Assembly (NCBI GenBank): GCA_015499995.1
Contig: JADNRV010000202.1
Coordinates: forward strand, 1-64,000
Source: Flammula alnicola
Taxonomy: Eukaryota > Basidiomycota > Agaricomycetes > Agaricales > Strophariaceae
Reading direction: 5' to 3'
DNA: 64,000 nt
In this document: one piece after another, positions 1-10,995 of the stretch
Numbering within the stretch: position 1 is the stretch's first letter
Layout: each line of letters opens with the position of its first letter
Notes under the pieces: generated by a model
What the model was told of the DNA's origin: nothing
Database searches by the model: none
What the model saw: only the letters and a program-made list of their open reading frames with translations
Position numbers and translations under genes: made by a program

Positions 1-5
1 TCATC

Positions 6-119
6 GGCGCTATAGCCAAGTGGTTTACGGCGACAGATTCGAATTACGTAATCTTAGAATTACGTAATATAAGTATCTGTTCCTCTTTGAGGGCGCAGGT
101 TCAAATCCTGCTGGCGTCG
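6..119 (+). tRNA. tRNA-Ser (anticodon CGA) with a 31-nt intron
   Basis: The cloverleaf folds cleanly. A 7-bp acceptor stem (6-12 with 112-118, two wobble pairs) is followed by a D arm GCC/GGC (15-17 with 29-31), an anticodon stem ACAGA/TCTGT (33-37 with 76-80), a long variable arm CCTC-TTT-GAGG (82-92) and a T arm GCAGG/CCTGC (95-99 with 107-111) with loop TTCAAAT. The discriminator is G119. The long variable arm and G73 are serine hallmarks, and the anticodon at 40-42 is CGA, reading UCG. The intron occupies 44-74, one base 3' of the anticodon, which is the canonical nuclear position. Box A (TAGCCAAGTGG) and box B (GGTTCAAATCC) are intact. The mature length is 83 nt, normal for tRNA-Ser. The intron contains part of a 12-bp direct repeat (GAATTACGTAAT). 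Confidence 0.95.
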
Positions 120-125
120 CTTTGC

Positions 126-130
126 TTTTT
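126..130 (+). terminator. RNA polymerase III T-run terminator of the tRNA gene
   Basis: Five consecutive T residues begin six bases after the last mature base of the tRNA, the usual pol III stop signal. A second T4 run follows at 133-136. Confidence 0.7.
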
Positions 131-423
131 GTCTTTTCTCGGCGATACAATCTCCGGTCGTCGAGTGGACACTATAGCTGTCACTACCTCCGCGTGTCTA
201 AGAACTTTTGGTCGCTCAGGGACATGAGCTGTTTCCGCTCGACGTAGAGGTCCTGGAAAGCCGATACGGACAAGTTTTCATTCACAGGATATTCCACACC
301 TCATCTTCTTAAATTGTACATGCAGATGTCTTCAATTGATTGATATTCTGTTTCTTTTCGGAATTATTCAAAAGTAGAACGACAGACTGAATTCCCTTCC
401 TACGGCTTCTCTAACATCATATA

Positions 424-2582
424 GATGAGCTCGATGCACCTGATTTGAAAGACACACTGAAATCTCTATCTCTTTGCTGCAATACGTTGCTTCCTCTGGC
501 GCAAAGCATAAATTTTCAGACGATCCGACTGGACCTTGGCTATGGCAGTGCCTCCCCACCTCATGTCAGGTAGGGCTGGGTTATTTATTATTTTGGCCAT
601 GTTAGAAATGTGATAAATTTTCGGCATCTGGGCGGGTATTAAACACGTCTGTTATTAACGGTGTTTTATTATGTCATAAGGTTATGTAATCAAGAGAAAA
701 CGGCCCCTTTTGGAGACCTTTTGAGTACGCTTTCTGCGTTAAAGAATGGGAATTAAGCAATAAAATGTATTCCTACATCTAGAAGAAGCTGTCAATGCCC
801 CACTCTCCCGGATTTCCAACATCCTGAGCTTACGAGACACTGGAAGGTGCCCGGGTCACTCGTCACAGCTGTTACTCCCTTTTACTCGCTGCGCATTCTG
901 TACATGGTCCAATGCAATGCATTTTTACTGCATAATCTATCCAACAGCCATCCATGACAATTTATAATTTATCACAATAAATCACCGACCATTTTGACCC
1001 CCTCCGTGTTATAAATGTTATTAACCTGTTAATAACACGTGATAAATAGGTATGTTATTAACACCCAATAAAAAACCCAGCCCTAATGTCAGGACTCCCT
1101 GCCTTTCCAGCGTGTTCGCCCTATATTCCTCACTGCGTTCATTCCATCAGCCTCACAGTTCTATCTACCGATCTGGATTCCCCATTGGAGGGTGGAATGT
1201 TGTCCATGTTAGGCGGAATCATTGCTCCTTCGATCGCCAAGAGGAGTTGTACCTGGAATACTATCAGTATCTAAGCAAGAGGCCTTTCCTGTTGGAGTAG
1301 GCCAATCAGGCTTACCCTAGGAAGCCAGGGCTCGGATACGCGTCGAGCAAGCCGTTCGGTGTCGCGTCGAAGGCAAAGGCAAGGATCTTAGGATGCGCGA
1401 CCGCGAGCATCCCACATATAGACATGCACTGCCTCTGATGGCATCTAATCTTAGTCTATCTGTCTAATCTAGCCGAGTGCCCTGTCAGATCTCACTACAC
1501 CATTGCCCTTGGATTGGCCTATCGTGCGCCGACGCGAAACCTTTTTCTCTGCCATGGAGGCCACCTTGCGCCCTCCGGAGTTGCAGAGACTGAGGTTGTG
1601 TCATGTGGTCAACTTTCCTATTGAATTTGTGATGGATAGAAGCAAGACGGTGGCGTACGAGAAGATGAGTATTCCCACTACATCGGAGTTCGTGTCATTG
1701 AAAGTCTGGCTGATAATCCGATGATAACTACAATGACAGCAGATCCTCCTCCTCCAGCTCGACTGTATGAGTACACAAATATGGGCGATGTCCGTGAATT
1801 GTATCCACAACTGTCTGATATAGGGCGCCGTTCATGCACATGGACAAAAGTGTGTACACAGAGCCGATCTCGTCCTACCGTCTTTGGACTTTACGCGTCT
1901 CAGACAGCTTATGGTGCGGTGGAAGCGTGATGATGACATTGAACTTACGAAGAGGCTGATGAAAGTCGACCTTGACCTAAAGTTTAGCTGTACAAGTGAG
2001 CTGTGTTTCATTATTTCTCGGCATGCATCGAGGACACATACGGGTACCCATTTGACATCTAGGAAACTTTAACTCTCTGGACTGTCTAGGGTACTTCTGG
2101 CGGGCCCAATCAGAACCTCGACGCTCACTCTCGTGGTGTTACGCCATTGCTCCGGAATCGAAAATCGCATAAATGTAATAACCTCAAAACTGGAAGCATG
2201 GCGCGGGAACAACGTCCTGGAACACATCGTCGTCGCTCTCCATATCATTCAGTATGACCTTGCCCCCAATCTGAAGCACATTGACGATATCATTCATAAA
2301 ATTACGTCGGAGGCAAGTCGGAGGATGCCTGCGCTCGGTTTCGATTGAGGTTCATGTCTCGCCGATGGCGGGGCATATGGCGACTTATTGCTCCTCAACT
2401 GGAATGGAACTGCAGGTGATAGATCGAGACGTTTTGGAGAAGCGGTATGGAGAGGTGTTTGTGGGCTTGACAGCACTGCTTCGACTGCGTTGATGCAGAT
2501 AGAAATACCTGAAGTCATCAGCCGCCCTCTCAATCCTTCTATCGAACACTACAGCCGACTGACATCGTGCTCTCTTTCATAG
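424..2582 (+). pseudogene. F-box/leucine-rich-type protein gene, decayed and transposon-interrupted
   Basis: Before 571 one frame reads an F-box-like helical stretch with the motifs TLKSLSLCCNTLLP and INFQTIRLDL. After 1085 it resumes, shifted by one base, as ACSPYIPHCVHSISL, the usual opening of the first leucine-rich repeat in Agaricomycete F-box proteins. Further blocks continue in shifting frames: LQRLRLCHVVNFP near 1585, a stretch with NVLEHIVVALHI near 2200, and a C-terminal block with VIDRDVLEKRYGEVF near 2420. The order of blocks is that of a complete gene of this family, but there are several frameshifts and a 515-bp insertion, so no product is expected. Family assignment is inferred from motif style, not from a search. 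Confidence 0.6.
571..1085. mobile_element. hAT-like miniature inverted-repeat element (515 bp)
   Basis: The left end TAGGGCTGGGTTATTTATT and the reverse complement of the right end, TAGGGCTGGGTTTTTTATT, match at 18 of 19 positions. The element is flanked by a perfect 8-bp direct repeat ATGTCAGG at 563-570 and 1086-1093, the target duplication length of hAT transposons. The interior is AT-rich with repeated GTTATTAAC/ATAACAC palindromic pieces and has no transposase frame, so the element is non-autonomous. It lies inside the F-box pseudogene. Removing it together with one copy of the 8-bp repeat brings the two coding blocks next to each other, out of frame by one base. Confidence 0.85.
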
Positions 2583-2840
2583 AAAGGTCTTATTACAGGG
2601 TTGGCCTCGCCCAATCGCTTTCTTCTATTATCGATCCGATGAATCATCCATCCTTCTGATGGCATTACTCGAGTACATCTTTAATGGTCATGATTTTGTT
2701 CATTGTTCTGTGTACCAGCGCCAGTTGGGGTGACTGACGTAGACGTATTCTATTTTTTTCATGACTGAACAGCCTAAGTATATTACAATGAATGTTGGGC
2801 TGGTACTAAATCTCACGAGCCTGCTACGCAATCACAAGCC

Positions 2841-4042
2841 CTACCTGACTCTCCGGTTCATATCTTCAAAATCGGGATCACCATTGAGACGACGTAGCGT
2901 GCTCAAGTGAAAATTTGGCTGCATGGAAGGTTATTCACGAGAAAAATATGGATCGGAACATGATCAACTCACCTCATACGTCAAAATCCTCGATATCAAG
3001 TTGAAATTGAACCTCCTATTCAGCTCTTCCAGCGTTTTTGCTTTCCAGACCCAGGCCTTGCCAGCCATCTCCATCATCCCGGGGTGGCGCTGCTTGTTAG
3101 CGATGCGGAAGACGATGCCTTTGTTGATAAAGGTCTGGAATTCCTTAAGCCATTGCGCATGCGGCGCGTCTTTGTCCAGTTCGAAGTCCATAAGGGTAAC
3201 GCGGAGGATATATGGTGCGGTGTCGCAGCCTGAGGAAACTGGAAAGATATGTGTTCGTCATGAGTCTCGAGATGAATGAGGCCGTCGAAACGCGTAATAG
3301 AGAACTTACATATACTGGCCACAGTACCGACCAGTCCCGGACAATCTGAAGGGTTCGGCGACGCCTCGGTAATACTAGGACGGTAAAAAATCATCGTCTT
3401 CTCCTCAATCGTGAGCTCTTCAATAGGTCCTGTGGGGTCGTCACGGAATCCGGCCGATTGTACAGTGAAACGCGTCGCAGGGTTCACATCCTCCTGGCCC
3501 GGCCTTCTTTCTTGAAGCTTGACGTCCAAGTACCGGTTCTCGAAATCGAACGGTCCCTTCTTCAGCTCGAGATAGAGCGCAGACGATACGGCGGTCGTGA
3601 TGGTGTGTTTGTGCAGCATGCAGAAGTCTTCGAGGTTCCGGCTATGCCTCTGGTCTTTGATGCGTTGGGCAGTAATTTCTGGGGCTTCGTTTTTCATATC
3701 CTCTGCTGTCGCGCGGTATTTCTCCCGCAAGCTGCACATGGGTTTATGGGAGCGCCAGTCCCCGACTTGACATTCGCGGCTCTGTCAATGACCGACACGA
3801 GATTAAGAGAAGAAATAGGTATAAAATGGAAAAGAACTGAGCGCACGTAAGAATGGTCAGAATGCACCACTTACACAGTACCGAGCCGACTGGCATGACG
3901 CGCAGACCGAGAAAGGGGTTTGTCCTGGACGTCTCACGACATGACAGTACTCACAGGCGTGAGGACGGTTCTTGCTGAACGGCAACTTCTCGGACTGTTG
4001 CTTAAAGACGGTTTTCTTTTCAAAAGGGTTCCGCGGATTCAT
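2841..4042 (-). CDS. MYND-type zinc-finger protein (324 aa, four exons)
   Basis: Exons run 4042-3875, 3781-3310, 3229-2973 and 2918-2841; every junction has GT...AG and keeps frame. The MYND zinc-binding residues are all present: C30, C33, C47, C50, C56, C60, H68 and C72. The first intron falls inside the finger, directly after C56. The remaining 250 residues have no motif I recognise; similar proteins with an N-terminal MYND finger and a long uncharacterised C-terminal part are common in Agaricomycetes. MYND fingers usually mediate protein-protein contacts, so a regulatory or adaptor role is an inference only. The last exon (25 codons, ending MNRRVR) is supported by a consensus GTGAGT donor after TYE and by an in-frame stop. 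No signal peptide or membrane helix is seen. The gene looks intact. Confidence 0.85.
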
Positions 4043-4264
4043 AGTTTCGAGGTGACATCCAAGTTGAAATGTTTGGTACTAGGTAGAAGGAGACACCTAG
4101 TAAAGTTACGACTTATCTTTGTAAATTTAAGGGCCCAGGTCAGGGCCGTTGCCTGTTATGGTATGCCGTCAGGTCATGCCGTTGATCGCGTTGATCGGTG
4201 ATGGCCGTGCACGTGATGTGACCGACCCGCCACGCATTTGGCCTTTGCCCGGTGGAGAACGAGT

Positions 4265-5377
4265 CTGAAATGAATATTCCGGCTCACCGACTCATGAGCC
4301 GGACTCCGACTCACCCGTCACACGTCAAACTGCATTTTATAATATTGGCCTAAGTACCTCCTAAGGATGTCCTTGAGGTTCTCGGAGAGTATATAATAAG
4401 ATAGAGATCCTGAAAAACATACCTTGAGCCTCAGAGAGAAGTATACAGCATGTAAAGTCCTCTTGGCTACTGTTTCTGTGTCTGTACATCAAATGGAAAG
4501 AGACGCTTCCTCAAGGCCTCAAGTCTGCTTGTATTCACCAAAAATAACATTATGTTTATTACATATGCATGTAAGGTTTAACGACATATAGCGTTGTATC
4601 TACGTGCTATCATGACAGGTGTACAACGGAGGCGGAGGCAAAAGCAAAGGCGACAGCTCGCGCCGCGGGCGGGGAAATTACCTATCCTCATCTCCCGCTT
4701 GCAACGGCTTCATGGCCTCGCTCTGCCGCCGCTGGCTTACTCTCAACGACTCCCACCACCGCCGTTGCCCGCCTCTGGTTCTCTCCCCATCGCTCGTTCT
4801 TGTCTCTTGTTCTCATCGTTGTTCTCGGCATTGCAGGAGCACCATATTCATACCATCTCTTTGTATTCCTCCCCCTGCTTCTTAGCTCGTCGCCGTTGCT
4901 TTCACCTGCGTTCTTGGCCTGGTATTAGGTGTAGTCGATCCCGGCTCCACATCCCTTTTAGAGGGGAGGGGCTCGCAGGTTGCGAGATGGTAAACCGTAG
5001 GCTGGCAGAGATGGTTGATGGGCGGCGAGTCATGATGGCGAGGTGGGAGGACAAAGTGGGCAGCTGGTGCTGGAGCGTTGAAGACGTCGAAGGGGATGGT
5101 GGCGGGAGGAAACTCCGGTGACAGGAAAGGAAAGCGGCGGCAGTGTGATGATCATGTGACACGTTTTTGCCTTTTATGTTCACGTATGGCGGCAAATTTA
5201 CATTCGTGATAATTGTCACCAGACACTCGAAATTAGGGACAAGAAATGCACAAATATGTTCAGAGAAGCTCAGAGATAACTTATGAGGAGCAAGACTCCA
5301 GAAATACCAGATACAGGCTGTGCCGGAGGATGAGTCGGACTCCGGCTTGTGCCGGTGAGCCGGAATATTCGTTTCAG
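4265..5377. mobile_element. Putative inverted-repeat element (1.1 kb)
   Basis: The segment 4265-4313 (beginning CTGAAATGAATATTCCGG) reappears inverted at 5331-5377 with about 85-90% identity over 47-49 bases. AGTC stands at the outer edge of both copies and may be a short target duplication. The interior contains overlapping reading frames of up to about 175 codons on both strands, rich in Ser/Pro/Arg, with none recognisable. No transposase signature is visible. It could instead be a large palindromic remnant of an older element. Confidence 0.45.
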
Positions 5378-7227
5378 TCATTTTTTGGCCCGGTGGGTTT
5401 TCCCCCGTTCGAGGCCTGGGAACTCTCGTTCACGGCTCGGAAAACCCCGTTCGAGGAACGCGTGTTCGGTGGTTGCGTAACCCACGGGGGTGGGGGTTTT
5501 ACCGTTTTGGCAGGCACGCGCGCTGCGCAGTGCGCAGTGCGCGTGCGCGCGTGCTGCTCCTGCTCGGAGCTTGCTCTCGCTGTCTGCCCTCGAGGAGCTG
5601 AGCACCTGCCATCCCCTCCCCTCACGCAAAATAGTAGTAGTAGGTTAGACGTAATTCAAGCTTAAATTTTCGAATATGAAGCCTCCGAGGGCAAATTGTG
5701 AGCGCTACAAGGATTCCGAGCCCAAATTTAAGATTAAGTAGGAGTTAAGCTTAAATTTCTTAAATTCTTTAAATTGGGCTGGTTCAAATCTTAAATTGGG
5801 CTGGCGGAACACAGAATGGAGACTCGGAAAAGCCAGCTCGCTGCCTGCGGCGTCTGGATTTTGCGTTGTACGTACTGGATTGGTAAATTCGGACCCTGTT
5901 CGCGAACTGGCATGCCCCTCATTATGCAATCACCTTCTCCCGTTGCCGCTGGTTCAGCGGACGGCATTGCCCACCTGCTCAACTCCAGTGTTGCACTGTT
6001 TTTTCTCTCGCTGCGTGGCTACATTCCCTCCCTAATCCAATTTTGCTCCCTTCCACTTTTTTTTGTTAGCTTACTGTACAAAGCAATATATTTTCTAAAA
6101 TTTCTCAGCCTGCGGCCTCATTTCTATGTATTCTACAGAATTCACTGCATCCTATTGTGCATCCTATTGCATGTGATAACAATCCTGGGGGCACCCAGAC
6201 TTAGTGATGAAGCTGCCTGTACCTCTTTAGGTGCGTACGACCCTTGGTGCGACCCTTTGTCATGCTGTCAGATCGCGAATCTCAAATTTAGCGCGGCTGA
6301 CAGCCGTGTTAAATCCACGGTAAATTCAAGTGAATAAACAGACTTAATCATGACAATTGTCGAAAACACGTGACGCCTGAAATCGCACTGTGGCTCTCAT
6401 CGGTCCAAAACTATTACTCTACCTAACCATCTCTCTCATATTAACCCTCCTCCTCCCGTCTCCAAATCTCTTATGTTTGATTTATCTACCTTACTTACTA
6501 CGATGCGCTGGCGAGGTAGCATAGTTACCTGAATTACTTATGTAATGTAGTCAGCCAAAATTTATTCTAATTCTAACTCATCAGCATCTTCATAAACACC
6601 ACCCGGACGTTGATCTCAAGCGCATACCCAGCAATAATTTTGATCCGTCCTGTGCATGTGGAACGAACGATAATCGGTGACTAATCAGGGCAACAACTTA
6701 CAGCAGGAGCTGCAATATTTGCAGGACTGTAAGTTCAACCCCCCGACCTGCTAACCTCCATGTCGAAATCTCGTTTCGTCCTGTGTCCAGGTCCAGGAGG
6801 AATCACAAGGCTTAGGTAAGAATACCCACATGAAAACTTTCCCAGGACGCGCAGCCGTGCAGCCTTTGGTATGCTGTTCATCCCTGTTCATCCTCACTCC
6901 CCACATGTTACGGAGCATATTTTGGACCGTCAACGAGCGCACTTCATTATTCTCTGTCGAAAGGCAACCACATTCATGTTTTATACTAATAGGATAAGAT
7001 TTCAGGTTGATGGGCATAAATAAGGTGCAACAGCACAATTTATGATTGGCATGCTCTGGCCGTGGATGCTCCTCGCGCTCATTTTCTTACCTCCACGATT
7101 GATGAGTGGCACTTGTATTGGGCATACAGATCTGTGGGTGCCATTCTACCATTTCAAGGGCCAATACAGTCCAAACATTTCTAGCACAGCCAGCAGTATA
7201 TATACGCTTTGAAATTTCATCCTACTA
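5378..7227. other. Non-coding stretch with GC-rich and AT-rich patches
   Basis: A GC-rich patch at about 5390-5600 (GTTCG and GCGCAGTGCGC repeats) is followed by an AT-rich patch at about 5640-5790 in which AAGCTTAAATTT and TTAAATTGGGCTGG recur. I see no supported gene. The last 200 bases are probably the 3' flank of the minus-strand F-box gene half. Confidence 0.4.
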
Positions 7228-7968
7228 CTATTCCTGTGTCCCTCTACCAATCTTGAGCGGCAGAACATCCGTGAGTGCTATATAACAATCGACACCAATG
7301 GACCTGAGCCCTTCCAATTCTTTCTTGAAATCTTGTCCCTCCTCCAGTCCACAACTTGAACGAGGAATCACAAGGTAGAGAAAGGATAATGATGTGCATG
7401 GAGAAGAGTAGACACGTTCATGGTTCGTGTACAAGGTTCCAGGGACCGGCGAGGGACTCAGAACTCGCTCGTTCCTTCTTCTAACCATGGACAGGACATG
7501 CTTTCCGTTTATGGAGCTGCACTCGAGTGTTGTTAGCTGAGAAAGCAACTCCCCTGTGACGAGCTTCTCGATTGTTGGTGCTTGAATGTGAATACCCAGT
7601 GGTAAATGGAGGCTGTTTATGTTACGGATAATGCCGAAGAACTTCTCCAGCTCGCGAGAAGGTGCTTTGGGGCGTCGTCTGTTCGGGATGACCCATCTCG
7701 CATTTTCTGGCGACATGGCGAATATTGGCCCCGGAAAGTCAGACAACCATAGCCGTCGCAGAGACTTGGTCGAGCGGCGAAGAAGATTGGTATATATTCC
7801 CATGTCCCAGTCTTCAAAAGTACCCTGCATAAAGATCCATAGGTCTTTGAGCTTCGGGAAGCAAACGAGGAAGAAGAGTCGAGGGTCCTGGGTCGGATAG
7901 ACGAGCCTGAGCTGCAAACTTTCCAATTTCTTCACCGTAACTTCGCTAGGTGCAAGTCGAAGTTGACT
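7228..7968 (-). pseudogene. C-terminal half of an F-box/LRR-type gene, cut off by an insertion
   Basis: The open frame reads into leucine-rich segments typical of the second half of Agaricomycete F-box proteins: VKKLESLQLRL, CFPKLKDLWIFM, SLRRLWLSDFPG, then a charged region with LEKFFGIIRNINSLHLP, SQLTTLECSS and a C-terminal FKKELEGLRSIGVDCY block. The frame stays open upstream only through the end of the neighbouring transposable element, so any ATG there belongs to the element. The missing N-terminal part lies at 10996-11626 on the same strand, beyond the 3.0-kb element. Together they make a plausible single gene, with the natural junction near residues KPAYP/SQLRLAP. It is unlikely to be translated correctly now. 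Confidence 0.6.
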
Positions 7969-8719
7969 CATCAGGAAAACTCCATCCGTCTGGCTCGTCT
8001 GGCGCCAGACACCCCAGACGCTGCCAGACTGCCATAAATGGTATGGTGACATAATTGACGCTCCCGACGCCATAAATATTTTGCATCCAGAACTCATTTC
8101 TGATGCCCAACTGATGCCATATCTCTGTTCTGGCGGCACAATAATTTATGATGACATACTCCCAGTCTCTCTCAGTAATGTTTCATTTCAACAGAACAAA
8201 GATGATATCGTCGAATCCAATTGTATTTCAGATAAATAATCTACAAAATATTATACTACTCATTGAATCAGAGGCAGCCAGGCAGTCGGTATGCAGGAAA
8301 AACCCTCCAAACCTGCACTGAAGAAACGACCTGCATCAGTAAACTGCTAATCAACATGGTAAGACCACTGGGATGGCCCTAGCCCAGCGGGGCACCTCTC
8401 ATCCTTCTTTGCGGTCTTTTCTGTCTTCGTTGCAAGGATTCAGTACCAGTCTGCACAAAAGAGGGCATGCGAGTACGTGCGTCAAGAGTTGTTCATGGGT
8501 TGTCATGGTCATTCCTGCGACAGAACGACAGGGAGATGGGTGACGCGAAGGCCCCAAACAGCATGTTCTGCACAAAAAGGGGCAGTCAGTGGGCTAGCGG
8601 CGATGTGTGGGGTAACTTGCCACGTACCAATTCCCTCCTTATCCTCTCAATGCTGAATTTGGTGGTCAGCATCACTGTTGGCGTCGTCTGCACCTCTTCA
8701 TAATCTGTCTGAAAAGGAG

Positions 8720-9490
8720 GAGGGGGTTAGCAGCAGCGGAGGGGTGGCTTGCCACTTACATTGTCGCCATGTCTCGTCAGGCAGGCGTATCATCTTCTAT
8801 GTGTTGTCAGACAGAGGAGGTCTCCTATGCAATCCTACGTGTTGTCGGGCAGTGAGCGATGCTTATCTGTGAGATGGGATATGGCGGTACCGCGGCTTCG
8901 GCTGCTTCTCGGGCCTGCGCTTCTTGCATCGACATTTGTAGAGCCTATAAGAGAAAATCAGGAGGTCGGGTAGGTGAGAAACAGGGCAATGAAATCGAAT
9001 AGGGATACACACTGTCGCCAACTCGGGATCCAAGCTTGGATCCATGCCGAATTCGAAGTTGTTGGCTGCGCTGGGACCGCCAGCTGCGGGTGCTGCACCG
9101 GTGCCGCCGAGTTCTTCAGGGATGCTCGCGCTTCTGTCAGCGGACAGAATGGGTGAAGAGATCAGCATGTCTGAAAGGAGGTGGGGGCCAGGTGCGACGG
9201 TTAGTAGGTGTCTGCAAGATTGTCGCGGCGTCAGTCAAGGAAATATTTCAAAATAGGTTAACATACGAGTTATCGCCCCCATTTCAAGACCCTTTCACCC
9301 TCTCCTTCCTCGATACCATCGCTGAACGCTATGATGTCCACGGTGACATTGTTCTTCTTTAGCTTCTTCATGAGCTTGACCATTGCTTTCTCGTCGCTGT
9401 CCTCGTCCTCGCCCGGGGGGGATCCAACAAACACGATGATGCGCTGTCGGAGGTTCTTGTTCTCTCTGTGTTTGAGGGCCAGCTGTGCGA
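8720..9490 (-). pseudogene. Captured fragment of 26S proteasome subunit Rpn10 (ubiquitin receptor)
   Basis: Exon-like segments appear in order. About 9490-9280 reads QLALKHRENKNLRQRIIVFVG and EKAMVKLMKKLKKNNVTVDI, the second half of the von Willebrand A domain. About 9211-9015 reads HLLTVAPGPHLLSDMLIS and FEFGMDPSLDPELAT. About 8946-8873 reads ALQMSMQEAQAREAAEAA, the ubiquitin-interacting motif. A further exon-like piece with TDYEEVQTTPTVML lies near 8705. Introns between them have normal signals. The first half of the VWA domain, including the start codon, is absent upstream, and the linker after FSDGIEE runs into a stop. Rpn10 binds polyubiquitin at the proteasome; this copy lacks its proteasome-docking start and is a fragment. 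The intact gene must be elsewhere in the genome. Confidence 0.8.
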
Positions 9491-9602
9491 CTGCAAGTGA
9501 GGGATGAAGGAAAGGTTCAAGTTGTCATCGACCAAAGTTCAACCATATCAACAAAGTCACGTGCATCGGAGTTTGAACTGACTTGTCAAATTGATGAGTA
9601 CA

Positions 9603-10502
9603 CAGCTGCCACAAAGAATGATGTCACACGGCAACACCTGGCAATGGGAAATTAAAGTTCTTTGAAGAACCCATCGCTGACCCATCGATGATGCCCATCA
9701 ACTAGACAACACAAAAAGGAGCTTCGTGGCCATAGAAGTATCCGCGCTGGAGAATTTGACCCCAGGTACATACAGTTGAGAAATAAAAGATTTTAAATAT
9801 GTAAGACTGTCGCGAACATAGAGTATAAGTATTGCCGCCCCGTCTGAGTTGGAAACGGTTTGGATTTGTGAGATGCTCTCATGCATGTCTGTGCATCAAA
9901 TGAGTCGCTGTTGGACGACTTCTAAAGACAAACGAAAATCTTTTAAATCAATAAAATTCATTTCTGAGGCTTGATTTTTCACAGGAAAAAAAATGATTGC
10001 ATGCTCTCCACTTCAGGAAACACTCACTACACCTTACAACCAAACAACAAGCATCGATTCATGGAACATCATCACAAAATTTCGGAAAAACAAGAAAAAA
10101 TCACAATAGATAGGGATAAAAATACAAATTGGATATGAAAACTCTAGCATTCAAGGATTTTACTTATTTTCTACCAAGGAGATACTGACATGCATAGGAC
10201 TTCAAGCGAGGAAGCGGCCGAACCGGACAAAAATGGATAACAAGCATGCAAAAAAAATGCTCCAGATGAATTCGAACGAGTGACCGCAGATAGCATCAGA
10301 ATCATACACCAATTACCACTACACCATCGTTCCTTGCGTATCGCTTTGAAGCGAAGAACTATATTGCATCTGTGATTGCCCGCAGAAGAGAGAACTTTCA
10401 TTTCCTTTGACAGGGAAGGCCGAGAAGCCAGGGAAGCTGTCAAGTGGAGCTTCAGAGAGCTTCGGGCCTTCGGCCCTCATACGTCATTCTTTGTGGCAGC
10501 TG
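9603..10502. repeat. Nested 900-bp inverted-repeat unit inside the 3-kb element
   Basis: CAGCTGCCACAAAGAATGA at 9603-9621 recurs as its exact reverse complement at 10484-10502. The 19-bp perfect match suggests ends of a smaller element inserted in, or forming a module of, the larger one. The interior is AT-rich and contains a tRNA-like segment but no recognised protein. Confidence 0.4.
10250..10333 (-). repeat. tRNA-like (SINE-type) remnant
   Basis: Read on the minus strand, a box-A-like TGGTGTAGTGG is followed about 40 bases later by a box-B-like GTTCGAATTC and then by a run of eight T (10257-10250). The arms do not pair well enough for a functional tRNA: the T stem is broken. A degenerate tRNA-derived SINE or an old pol III pseudogene would fit. 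Confidence 0.3.
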
Positions 10503-10995
10503 CATTTTCCAAATTGTTTGAACACCTGAGCTGAACTCCCGACTCTCCTCAATCCTCATCACTGCGGTTCTTTGCACCTCCCTTGATTTTGCTGTTGCCC
10601 TTACCAGTATTCCCGGCACCATGTTGCTGATCACTAAGAATTCACCTTTACATTCCATACAGCATGATGACGAAGCTCAAACTGATTCAACTGACCAAGG
10701 CAACGCCAGCTACGGAAGGAATCATTGAATTGTATTCGTTGTGAGTAAATAAAATGTAACATAGTTTTTAGGTATCAAATAGTTGCTGTAATGGAATTGA
10801 AGTACTTAAAACAATCCCTGTATTCTGAGGAGTCTGGCAGTCTGGCACAAAGCTGGAAGAATTTTTTCTTCTGACAGATTTGTGGTGTGAATACAGATTT
10901 CTGATGATGTCTGGCACAACCGTGTTTCTGGTGTCAGACCTGCCAGACCTGTCAGACGTTCCAGACAGTGCCAGATGGATGGGGTTTTCCTGATG

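Larger units (their letters stand above)
7969..10995. mobile_element. 3.0-kb terminal-inverted-repeat element carrying an Rpn10 gene fragment
   Basis: The left end starts CATCAGGAAAACTCCATCC and the inverted right end starts CATCAGGAAAACCCCATCC. The match continues through a TCTGGC block for about 26 bases (24 identical), with further subterminal copies of TCTGG/CCAGA on both sides. The element exactly separates the two halves of the F-box/LRR gene. No target-site duplication could be identified, so the superfamily is undecided. Inside are a partial, intron-containing copy of Rpn10 (minus strand), a nested 900-bp inverted-repeat unit and a tRNA-like sequence. No transposase frame is visible, so it resembles a non-autonomous gene-capturing (Pack-type) element. 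Confidence 0.6.

Noticed and set aside
4594..5381. Overlapping long frames on both strands inside the inverted-repeat segment
   Set aside because: Composition is Ser/Pro/Arg-rich in all frames and none is supported by a domain or intron pattern; it is kept only as content of the putative element.
5816..6337. A 173-codon frame on the plus strand
   Set aside because: It is a hydrophobic chance frame in T-rich sequence with no family resemblance.
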